Positions 41,748-48,947 of a stretch of 64,000 bases of DNA are shown here, piece by piece (the stretch's first letter is position 1; every line of letters begins with the position of its first letter). Made by a program: the position numbers and the translations under genes. The notes under the pieces are model-generated. The model made no database searches. It was not told the DNA's origin and saw nothing but the letters and a program-made list of their open reading frames with translations. The stretch is from Streptosporangium carneum (GTDB taxonomy: Bacteria; Actinomycetota; Actinomycetes; Streptosporangiales; Streptosporangiaceae). The stretch lies in the NCBI RefSeq assembly GCF_027922005.1, contig NZ_BSEV01000021.1:62001-126000 (forward strand), in the 5' to 3' direction.

Positions 41748-41815
41748 GCGGCCCGACGGGCTTCCGGAAACGGACACGCCCCCATACCGCACGAATCCTT
41801 CGTGCCCTGGGGGTA
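41748..41815 (+). ncRNA. Structured 5' RNA element, copy 2 (SD-occluding hairpin)
   Basis: The same element as at 39730, with pairings GCCC/GGGC (41751-41754 with 41758-41761), TCCG/CGGA closing a GAAA tetraloop (41763-41774), outer CCCCCA/TGGGGG (41779-41784 with 41808-41813), and inner GCACGAA/TTCGTGC (41789-41795 with 41799-41805). The outer arm covers the GGGGG Shine-Dalgarno six bases before ATG 41820. Confidence 0.6.
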
Positions 41816-41819
41816 ATGC

Positions 41820-43760
41820 ATGGCCAAGCAGCCCGGACCCGCCTACCGGGGTTCCGCGGACGCTTTCTTCACAGCGCTGTCCACCCCGGTCTCCGAGATG
41901 GAGAAGGCGTTCACCGCCGCTCTCAAGGAGGCGACGAAACGACAGACGGGTCGACCCGCGACAGCCGGCCAGATGCGGGCGTGGACGAACAGTCTCTCGG
42001 CTGTCGCGCGTGACCTGAAGGACGCGGGGCTCGGCAGGCTCGAAGTGCTGGTCGAGTACCCCATGCCTCACAACAGGGTGAGTTCGGCGGACGCCGTTCT
42101 CGCGGGCGTCAACCGTCGAACTGGAAAAGACCTGTTCGTGGTGGTCGAGCTCAAGCAGTGGAGCGAGGCGGAGCTCTACGAGGAGGACGAGAAGCTCGTG
42201 ACGGTTCCGGGTATCCGGGACGGCTACAGCACCCATCCCGCCATCCAGGTCTCGAACTACTGCCAGCAGATCGTCGAGAACTGCAGCGCGGTCGACGGAC
42301 GGCCCGACGCGGTCGAGGGGGTGGTCTACCTGCACAACGCGACCCGCCAGAGCGTTCGAGGCCTTTTCGAGCTGGCTCTGGACAAAAACGTCCGGCTGTT
42401 CACCATGACGGAGCGAAGCGCGTTCATCGAATACCTGAGGGATCGTTTCGAGGACACCGACGGGCACCAGGCTGCGGAGCGACTCCTGAACGGGCGGGTG
42501 CAACCGAACCAGCCTCTTCTCAAGAAGGCCGCGAACGTCCTCAAAGGACGGGACAAGTTCATCCTGGTGGACCAGCAGCAGACAGCCTTCGAAACCGTAC
42601 GTCACGCGGTCGAGGGGGCTTTCGCCGCGAACACCAAGCGGGTCGTCACCATCACCGGCGGACCGGGAAGCGGCAAAACCGCCGTGGCCGTGGAACTGCT
42701 GCACTACATGGCCGAGGCCAACCGGCGCGTGTGGTACGCCACCGGTTCCAGGGCCTTCACCGAGACGATGCGCCGCTTCGTCACCGGGAGCGACAAGGAT
42801 CTCAAGAACCTCTTCAAGTACTTCAACGACTTCGCGTCCTCCGGTCCCAACGAGGCGGACATCCTGATCGCCGACGAGGCACACCGCGCCCGCCTGAAGT
42901 CCTTCGACCGGTTCAGGAAGGACAAATGCAGCCCCAACCCGCAGATCCAGGACCTGATAAACGCGGCGCGGGTTCCTGTCTTCTTCCTCGATGAGCATCA
43001 AGTGGTGAAGCCGGGCGAGGTCGGCACGCTCGCCGCCATCAAGTCCTACGCGCAGCAGCTGAACGTCCGCCACCAGCACGTCTCGCTCGAGGGTCAGTGG
43101 CGGTGCGGCGGAAGCGTCGCCTACGACCTGTGGGTACGGAGGCTCCTCGGTCTGGGGAGCGAGGACGGCGAGTGGGACGGCGATGCGCCCCCGGAGTCCT
43201 GGGTCGGTGACGAGAACTTCGAGGTGGTCGTCGCTCGGTCACCGGCGGACATGGAGGCCATCTTGAGCGCCAAGCTTGCCGACGGCTGGACGGCACGCAT
43301 GACCGCCGGATTCTGCTGGCCCTGGAACCCTCCCAACCCCGACAAGACCCTCCCCCTCGACGTGAAGCTCGACGGCTGGGAACGCCCCTGGAACGCCAAG
43401 AGCACCTCGAAGGTCGGCGACGCTCCCCCGAGCCAGATCTGGGCCTCCTCCCCTGGCGGGTTCGGGCAGATCGGCTGCGTCTACACGGCCCAGGGACTGG
43501 AGTTCGACTGGGCCGGAGTGATCATCGGCCCCGACCTCCTGGCCCGGGGCGGCAGGCTCGTCACGGAACGCAAGGGCAGCGAAGACAGGGACCTGATCAA
43601 GTCATCCGTCACCGACGAGCAGTTCGACCGCCTGGTCCGCAACACCTACAAGGTGCTGCTGACCAGGGGCCTGGCAGGGGTGGTCCTGTACGCCGACGAC
43701 CCCGAGACGCAGGAGTTCCTGTCCGAACTGGTGCATCCCATATCGCCAGACAAGTCCTGA
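41820..43760 (+). CDS. DUF2075-like nuclease-helicase, paralogue 2
   Basis: A 646-aa relative of the preceding protein, matching it along the whole length at roughly half of positions by eye. Key residues are retained: VVVELKQWSEAEL in the nuclease-like part, Walker A GGPGSGKT, IADEAH, DEHQVVKPGEVGT, QWRCGGS, YTAQGLEFDWAGVI and TYKVLLTRGLAG. The ATG starts six bases after GGGGG. The tandem pair with matching RNA leaders suggests duplication followed by functional divergence, for instance different targets. No methylase, toxin or other typical partner adjoins it. Confidence 0.82.
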   Translation: MAKQPGPAYRGSADAFFTALSTPVSEMEKAFTAALKEATKRQTGRPATAGQMRAWTNSLSAVARDLKDAGLGRLEVLVEYPMPHNRVSSADAVLAGVNRRTGKDLFVVVELKQWSEAELYEEDEKLVTVPGIRDGYSTHPAIQVSNYCQQIVENCSAVDGRPDAVEGVVYLHNATRQSVRGLFELALDKNVRLFTMTERSAFIEYLRDRFEDTDGHQAAERLLNGRVQPNQPLLKKAANVLKGRDKFILVDQQQTAFETVRHAVEGAFAANTKRVVTITGGPGSGKTAVAVELLHYMAEANRRVWYATGSRAFTETMRRFVTGSDKDLKNLFKYFNDFASSGPNEADILIADEAHRARLKSFDRFRKDKCSPNPQIQDLINAARVPVFFLDEHQVVKPGEVGTLAAIKSYAQQLNVRHQHVSLEGQWRCGGSVAYDLWVRRLLGLGSEDGEWDGDAPPESWVGDENFEVVVARSPADMEAILSAKLADGWTARMTAGFCWPWNPPNPDKTLPLDVKLDGWERPWNAKSTSKVGDAPPSQIWASSPGGFGQIGCVYTAQGLEFDWAGVIIGPDLLARGGRLVTERKGSEDRDLIKSSVTDEQFDRLVRNTYKVLLTRGLAGVVLYADDPETQEFLSELVHPISPDKS

Positions 43761-43850
43761 AGGCGTATCTGGCGGACAGGGTCCTTCGGTCTCTTCGATA
43801 AACAGCGTGGGGTCAGTCTGGCCGATCTCCGCTGACGCGCCGACTGCCTG

Positions 43851-44060
43851 TCAGGGGCGACTCGTTGCCAGACCTCCTGCCGCTGTCAACGGACCCAGTA
43901 CGCCGAAGGCCGACGCGCGGCTGAGGTCGTCGTGGTGGGCCTGGTTACGGAAGCTCCGCAGACAGCCGTAGCAGGACGTCTCCTCACCGCAGTCGCAGGC
44001 GGACACCCTGGCGTGAGCGGCCTCGACCACACCGTCCAGAGCCTGGGCGATGCGCAGCAC
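43851..44060 (-). pseudogene. C-terminal stub of a DUF1998-type helicase
   Basis: A 69-codon frame carries ACDCGEETSCYGCLRSFRNQ followed by AHHDDLSRASAFGVL, the zinc-binding end motif of DUF1998 proteins, a domain found at the end of DrmB and MrfA-like helicases of defence systems. The C-x-C, SCY-x-C and NQxxHDxL pattern is intact, but the upstream helicase body is absent, since the next gene begins directly at 44069. Best explained as a deletion remnant. It could be translated from an internal ATG, but no Shine-Dalgarno is clear. Confidence 0.6.
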
Positions 44061-44068
44061 GCTCCCCG

Positions 44069-45340
44069 CTAGCCGGCGTCGTCCTCGTGGCGGCGCCGTT
44101 TCCGGGTGGAACGGTGCCAGCGCTCCATGTTGCCCTTGGAGGTTCGGCGCACGTCGTCCCAGCGGGCGCGCTCGGCGAGGTCTCGGAGGTCGTTCACCTC
44201 CTCGGCCAGGTCCTTCACCATGGACGGAACCGCGGAGGGCAGGTGGGCCTCCAGTACGTCACCGGCCGCCCGCAGGATCTCGGCGGCCTCCTCGGTCTCG
44301 CCCCGGCGGAGGGCGTCGTCAGCCGCGCGCCTGGCCTCCTGTGCCTGCTGGAAGGCGAGCTCCGTCCGCACCTCGGGGGCGGCGATCCGGTCGGCGGCCC
44401 GGTCGCCGGGGACGACGTCGACCACGACCTGCACGGTGACCGTGTGGGTGGTCAGCGACGGGATCTCCACATGGGTGAAGGACAGCTCGGCGACGCTGAC
44501 CGGCCCCAGCGAGGGCATTCCCGGCACGGCGAAGCGCAACAGCAGGCGACGGGTCTCCCCCGCGTGGAAATCCCCGAGGTCGACCATCAGCGAGCCGTCG
44601 GCGAGCCGGTTCGAGGGCAGGTGCCCGAAGATGTGGACCTCCCGCACCGGCTCACGCGGGTGGATGGTCATCGACGCGGCCTGGGCGACCTTGGCCAGCA
44701 GGTTGTCGGCTTCGGCCGCGATCAGCCTGGTGGCCGTGTCGGGGTCCTCGGCGAACAGCGCGCTGCCGGTTCCTCTGTCCGCCACCGTGGCGAGCAGGTG
44801 CTCGTCGTAGCCGAGGCCGTAGCCGAGGGTCGTGGTGACCACGCCGTTTCCGTAGGCGTTCCCGGCGATCTCACCGAGCAGGTCGTGATCGACGATTCCG
44901 GCGTTGGCGTGCCCGTCGGAGATCAGCAGAAGTGTGGCGCCCCGGTCCGCGGAGGCGCGGCGGGTCTCCTGGACGCCTCGGAGCAGGCCGCTGGAGAGAT
45001 CCGTCGATCCCGCGGGGCCGATGGCCGCGATGGCACGCCGTACGGCCCGCTTGTCGGCGAGGGGCCCGGCGGCCACCTCGACGCGGGCGGAGGACTCGAA
45101 GGTGACGACACCGAAGTTGTCCGTCGGATCCAGCCGATCCACCAGTGCGAGCAGCGCCTGCTTGGCACCGTCGAGCCGGTCTCCGGCCATGGATCCGCTG
45201 CGATCGAGCACGATCTGTAAGGTCGCGGGCGGCCGGGTGGTGGTGGCCGCCCGCGGAGCGGTGATCTCCAGCAGGACGGTGACCTGGTCCTGCGTGTCCA
45301 GGGGGATGAGATCCAGATCGAGATGCGCGCTCACACGCAT
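44069..45340 (-). CDS. VWA-domain protein
   Basis: A 423-aa cytosolic protein starting MRVSAHLDLDLIPLDTQDQ at an ATG with AAGGAG upstream. The von Willebrand A domain (about 40-220) has an intact MIDAS: DRSGSM, then a Thr in GSTDLSSG and Asp in ISDGHANAG. A beta-sandwich region follows and then a helical tail with EEAAEILRAAGDVLEAHL. No signal or TM is seen. VWA proteins of this kind act in metal-dependent assembly of complexes, often with kinases or AAA proteins. It is expressed from its own promoter. Confidence 0.88.
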   Translation of the reverse strand: MRVSAHLDLDLIPLDTQDQVTVLLEITAPRAATTTRPPATLQIVLDRSGSMAGDRLDGAKQALLALVDRLDPTDNFGVVTFESSARVEVAAGPLADKRAVRRAIAAIGPAGSTDLSSGLLRGVQETRRASADRGATLLLISDGHANAGIVDHDLLGEIAGNAYGNGVVTTTLGYGLGYDEHLLATVADRGTGSALFAEDPDTATRLIAAEADNLLAKVAQAASMTIHPREPVREVHIFGHLPSNRLADGSLMVDLGDFHAGETRRLLLRFAVPGMPSLGPVSVAELSFTHVEIPSLTTHTVTVQVVVDVVPGDRAADRIAAPEVRTELAFQQAQEARRAADDALRRGETEEAAEILRAAGDVLEAHLPSAVPSMVKDLAEEVNDLRDLAERARWDDVRRTSKGNMERWHRSTRKRRRHEDDAG

Positions 45341-45377
45341 GAATCACTCCTTGAAATCAGTGATCACAACGATTGAC

Positions 45378-45416
45378 AATGTATCGATCAACACATAGTC
45401 GGTCAATCGTGTATCG
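45378..45416 (-). promoter_or_regulatory. Promoter with repeats before the VWA gene
   Basis: Minus-strand TTGACC (45401-45406) and TACATT (45378-45383) are 17 bases apart. A direct repeat CGATACA occurs twice, 30 bases apart, ahead of each hexamer, and GATTGAC/GTCAATC form a long-range inverted repeat. A repressor may bind. The remainder of the 364-base gap to the next gene is unassigned apart from a possible operator at 45607. Confidence 0.6.
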
Positions 45417-45606
45417 AGTTCACAAAGCCAAGCATGGTGGAGTGATCCCGTCGGCCACACAGGTCCGACCGGGCGACGCCCCGGACTTCCGCCGCCAGGG
45501 CCTCGGGGACACAGCCCCGCCAGGCGGGCGCGACAGCGTTCCCGGCCCCCAGACTCACTCCCAAGACCATGTGTGACCGAACGCAGATGGAACCATCTTT
45601 CATATT

Positions 45607-45629
45607 GTGGACTCAGTTCACAGTATGAT
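45607..45629 (+). promoter_or_regulatory. Possible operator and -10 for the DUF4352 gene
   Basis: GTGGACTCAGTTCAC (45607-45621) is palindromic at 12 of 15 positions around its centre and is followed by TATGAT (45624-45629), a good -10. A matching -35 was not found, so activation may be needed. Confidence 0.4.
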
Positions 45630-45704
45630 TTCCTTGTTCATCATGCGATGCGGGTCATGACCGCCTGATCGCCGCTGCCTCCCTCTCGGAAAGCGAGCTT
45701 CGCC

Positions 45705-46367
45705 ATGCATGGAAACCAGCAGCCCCAGCAGTACGGCTACGCCCCGTCCCACCCGCACACCGTGATCGTGCAGAAGAGGGGCGGCGGCTGCCTGCGCGCG
45801 GTCCTCATCGGCGCGGCCGTACTGGCGGTTCTGGTGGTCGCCGGCACGCTCCTCGGCAGGGGCGGCGGAACGTCCACAGGTTCCGGCGGCACCACGACCG
45901 CGCAGGCCACCGACACCTCCGACCAGGCCGACAAGCCGGTGGAGACGGACAAGCCCGTGGAGGCGGAGAAGCCAGGCATCGGTGACACGGTCAAGGACGG
46001 CAAGTTCTCCTTCAAGGTCACCAAGGTCGAGACGGGCGTCAAGCGGGTCGGCGGCGAGTATGTCGGGTCGGACGCCCAGGGCCAGTACGTCCTGGTGCAC
46101 ATCACTGTCAAGAACATCGGTGACGAGGCCCAGCTGTTCAGCGACTCGTCGCAGAAGCTCATCGACGTCAAGAACAGGGAGTACGACACCGACAGCGGTG
46201 CCGCCGCCCTCAACCTGAAGAACTCAAACGCCTTCCTCAACACCATCAATCCCGGCAACACGGTCCGTGGAATCCTGCTCTTCGACGTCCCCACGTCCTT
46301 CAAGAGCAAGGCCGTCGAGCTGCACGACTCCCCGTTCTCCGACGGTGTGGAGGTCTCACTGCGATGA
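45705..46367 (+). CDS. DUF4352 membrane-anchored protein
   Basis: A 220-aa protein with a Gln/Pro/Tyr-rich cytoplasmic N-terminus and one TM (LRAVLIGAAVLAVLVVAGTLL, about 30-50). A Thr/Glu/Lys linker (VETDKPVEAEKP) leads to an extracytoplasmic beta-sandwich of the DUF4352 family (VLVHITVKNIGDEAQLFSDSSQKLID, then NPGNTVRGILLFDVP). Such domains are common in actinobacterial and firmicute envelope proteins of unknown function. It lies upstream of a Ser/Thr kinase gene and may be its partner or be coexpressed with it. Confidence 0.85.
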   Translation: MHGNQQPQQYGYAPSHPHTVIVQKRGGGCLRAVLIGAAVLAVLVVAGTLLGRGGGTSTGSGGTTTAQATDTSDQADKPVETDKPVEAEKPGIGDTVKDGKFSFKVTKVETGVKRVGGEYVGSDAQGQYVLVHITVKNIGDEAQLFSDSSQKLIDVKNREYDTDSGAAALNLKNSNAFLNTINPGNTVRGILLFDVPTSFKSKAVELHDSPFSDGVEVSLR

Positions 46368-46444
46368 CACGCCGCAGGGAAGTGGTCTCATTACGGGAAC
46401 GCCCCATTCCTTGAAACCTCACGACCACTGAAGTTCGGAGTTCC

Positions 46445-47344
46445 ATGTTGATCGCGCAGCGCTACGAACTGCACCGCCCGATAGGCCGTGGCGGCATGGG
46501 GGAGCTCTGGGAAGGCGTCGACGTCCGCCTGAACCGTCGGGTGGCCGTCAAACGCGTCCGGCGGGACCGGATCACCGAGGAGTCCGTCCGGCGATTCAGG
46601 CGTGAGGCCCGGATCATGGCTTTGCTCCGTCATCCCGGTGTGCCCACCATCCACGACTTCGGGGAGGACGACTACGGGTTCTTCCTGGTGATGGAGTTCG
46701 TCGACGGCTGGACCGTCACACATGTGCTCGACGCGCACGAGAGGCTCTCCGTTCCGTGGACCGCCCTGATCGGAGCACAGCTCTGTGCCGTGCTGTCGGC
46801 GGCACATGACCGCTCACTTGTCCATCGCGATCTGAAACCGGGCAATCTCATGCTCCGCCGCGACGCGACCCTCGTCCTGCTGGACTTCGGTGTCGCGACC
46901 GTTCTGGGTTCACCTGACTTCTCGGTGATCACCGGAACACTGGGAGCGCCGGGAACCGATCGGTACACGGCTCCCGAACAGGCCTACGACGGCAGGACCA
47001 ACGCTCTGACCGACCTGTACTCGGTGGGCTGTGTCCTCTACGAGATGCTCACCGGGCGGTGGGTCTTCCAGGCGACAGACCGCGTCGCCGAGGTCGGCGG
47101 ACATCTCGGCCTCGCTCCGGTGCGCCCCACGGCGCTGCTGGGGGCCTCGGTGCCCGTGGAACTCGACGCGCTGGTGATGTCGCTGCTGGAGAAGGAACCC
47201 GACCGGCGCCCGCAACGCGCCGACGAGGTCTTTCACCGGCTCCTGCCCTTCGTGCGGGACCTGCCGCCGCTGCCCGGCGTGGTCGATCGCGTGAGGAAGC
47301 CGATCCACCTGTACGCCCAGGCGGTGTCCCAGGTCGGCTGGTGA
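46445..47344 (+). CDS. Soluble Ser/Thr protein kinase
   Basis: A 299-aa Hanks-type kinase without a membrane segment. The glycine loop is IGRGGMGELWEG, with the lysine in VAVKRV, the helix-C glutamate in RREARIM, the catalytic loop HRDLKPGNLM and the metal-binding DFGVA. The activation segment and PEQ motif APEQAYDG are kept, so it should be active. The C-terminal tail is short and proline-poor. It is immediately downstream (77 bases) of the DUF4352 protein gene and converges on a second kinase gene. Confidence 0.9.
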   Translation: MLIAQRYELHRPIGRGGMGELWEGVDVRLNRRVAVKRVRRDRITEESVRRFRREARIMALLRHPGVPTIHDFGEDDYGFFLVMEFVDGWTVTHVLDAHERLSVPWTALIGAQLCAVLSAAHDRSLVHRDLKPGNLMLRRDATLVLLDFGVATVLGSPDFSVITGTLGAPGTDRYTAPEQAYDGRTNALTDLYSVGCVLYEMLTGRWVFQATDRVAEVGGHLGLAPVRPTALLGASVPVELDALVMSLLEKEPDRRPQRADEVFHRLLPFVRDLPPLPGVVDRVRKPIHLYAQAVSQVGW

Positions 47345-47422
47345 CGCCGTCAGTCGGTGCCCTCGTCAGTTGGTGCCCCCATCAGTCGGCACCCCTGTCA
47401 GTCGGTGACGCCGTCAGTTGGT
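47343..47422. repeat. Five 16-bp tandem repeats between two kinase genes
   Basis: Five copies of a 16-bp unit (GACGCCGTCAGTCGGT and variants, mostly changed in the first seven bases) begin at 47343, 47359, 47375, 47391 and 47407. They start in the stop of the forward kinase and end inside the last codons of the reverse kinase. This may be a bidirectional terminator or a binding array, or it may be slippage debris. Confidence 0.7.
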
Positions 47423-48847
47423 GACCTCCAGCATCACCTCGGCGGCCGTCGGCCGGTCTCGCGGGTCCTTGGCCAGGCAGGCGGCCACCGGAGCCTGCAG
47501 TGCCACGGGCAGCACGGACAGGTCCGGGTGATGGCTGACGATCATTTTGAAGACGGCCGGCTGGGAGGCGGCGCCGAAGGCGTGCCTGCCCGTGGCGCCG
47601 AAGAGCATGGTCGCCCCCCAGCTGAAGATGTCGGACGCCGGTCCGACCGGCTCACCGGAGATCTGCTCGGGCGACATGTAGATCAGGGTGCCCTTGAGAC
47701 CGCCCGAGGTCATCGTGATCTGGTCGAGCGCTCTGGCGATCCCGAAGTCGATCACCCGAGGGCCGTCCTGGCCGATCAGAACATTGGCCGGCTTGAAGTC
47801 CCGGTGCACGATGCCGGCGGCGTGAATGCCCTTGAGCGCCGCCGCCGTCCCGATGGCCAACCGGGTCAGGCCGTCGCCGCCCCTCGGCCCCTCGGTCCTG
47901 ACCAGCCGTTCCAGGGAGGGGCCGGGCACGTATTCGCTGACGATGTAGGCCAGGTCGTCGACGACGCCGACGTCGATCACCTTCGCCGTGGCGAAGGGAC
48001 GCACCCGGCGGGCCATGGTGGCCTCCCTGATGAAGCTCTCGCGTTCGGCCGCACCACCGATGATCCGATTGTGCAGCACCTTGATCGCCACCGGCTGCCC
48101 GTCCGGGCCGTGCGCGAGATAGACCGCCCCCTGGCCCCCCTCGCCGATCTTCCGGATCAGTGGATACGGCCCGATCCTGTTGAAGGGGTGGGAAACGGAC
48201 TCACCGCCCATGCTGTTCCACGAGGGCGTGGAGACCGACCGGGAGACCGGCGGAGCCTGGGCCGGGGCGGCGTGAGCCTGGTAGGACGGTGGCGGAGCGG
48301 TCGAAGGCCGGTACGGCGACGACGAGGCGCTCGAAGGCCGATACGGCGGTGGTGAGGCGGGCGGAGCATGGTGCGGCGGTGGCGGCACGGGGCTGTGGCT
48401 CCAGACCGCCGAGGGGATATGGGGCCTCGTCCGGGGCCGGAAAACGGCTGATCGGAGAATGAGCGTGTGCACCGTGCCGCCCAGCCAGCCCGTAAGGATC
48501 CAGACTCCCACCACCATGTCGACCACCGGCTCCTTGGTCGCGGGATTGTTGTCGCTGAAGGCCGCCGTAATGGTGAAGTACACGATCAGCAATACGCCGT
48601 AGACGCCGGCCGCGAAGCCTAAATTCCGGCTTTTCAGGCGCAACGCGGCGTGTCCGACGATGCAGGGAGTCGCGAATCCGCAGGTGTACAGCGGCGCCAA
48701 CGCCCAGACCAGGCTGAGTGGAAAGCCTCGCCATGAAGGCCGGTCAGGAATACGTCCGCCGGTGTTGTGGTGATAGTGGGCGGGACCACTCGCGGGGGAC
48801 ACATCGCAAATGATACGGATCGGTCGGGCCCGGGTGGAGAAAGCCAT
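47414..48847 (-). CDS. Ser/Thr protein kinase with N-terminal membrane domain
   Basis: A 477-aa protein with the usual order reversed. The N-terminal part has three hydrophobic segments (about 44-68, 75-97 and 108-131), then a proline-rich linker (135-215), and the kinase domain is at the C-terminus (222-477). The kinase has IGEGGQGAVYLAHG, VAIKVL, HRDFKPANVL, DFGIA and MSPEQISGEP, so it should be catalytically competent. Most actinobacterial receptor kinases place the catalytic domain N-terminally, so the topology is notable. The precise start is uncertain because no strong Shine-Dalgarno precedes ATG 48847. Confidence 0.85.
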   Translation of the reverse strand: MAFSTRARPIRIICDVSPASGPAHYHHNTGGRIPDRPSWRGFPLSLVWALAPLYTCGFATPCIVGHAALRLKSRNLGFAAGVYGVLLIVYFTITAAFSDNNPATKEPVVDMVVGVWILTGWLGGTVHTLILRSAVFRPRTRPHIPSAVWSHSPVPPPPHHAPPASPPPYRPSSASSSPYRPSTAPPPSYQAHAAPAQAPPVSRSVSTPSWNSMGGESVSHPFNRIGPYPLIRKIGEGGQGAVYLAHGPDGQPVAIKVLHNRIIGGAAERESFIREATMARRVRPFATAKVIDVGVVDDLAYIVSEYVPGPSLERLVRTEGPRGGDGLTRLAIGTAAALKGIHAAGIVHRDFKPANVLIGQDGPRVIDFGIARALDQITMTSGGLKGTLIYMSPEQISGEPVGPASDIFSWGATMLFGATGRHAFGAASQPAVFKMIVSHHPDLSVLPVALQAPVAACLAKDPRDRPTAAEVMLEVTN

Positions 48848-48947
48848 GCGAACGGCACGCGGGCAGGTGTGGACGGGCGGACATGAGTCACCGGGGCGAC
48901 CTCTGGGCGAGCTGTGACGAGCCCCCTGAGGAGGCCGCCCGGTGGTT

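Noticed and set aside
41193..43079. Long minus-strand frame across the nuclease-helicase genes
   Set aside because: It spans the gap between two real genes and crosses both coding sequences, with no start signal and low-complexity Arg/Gly/Leu content.
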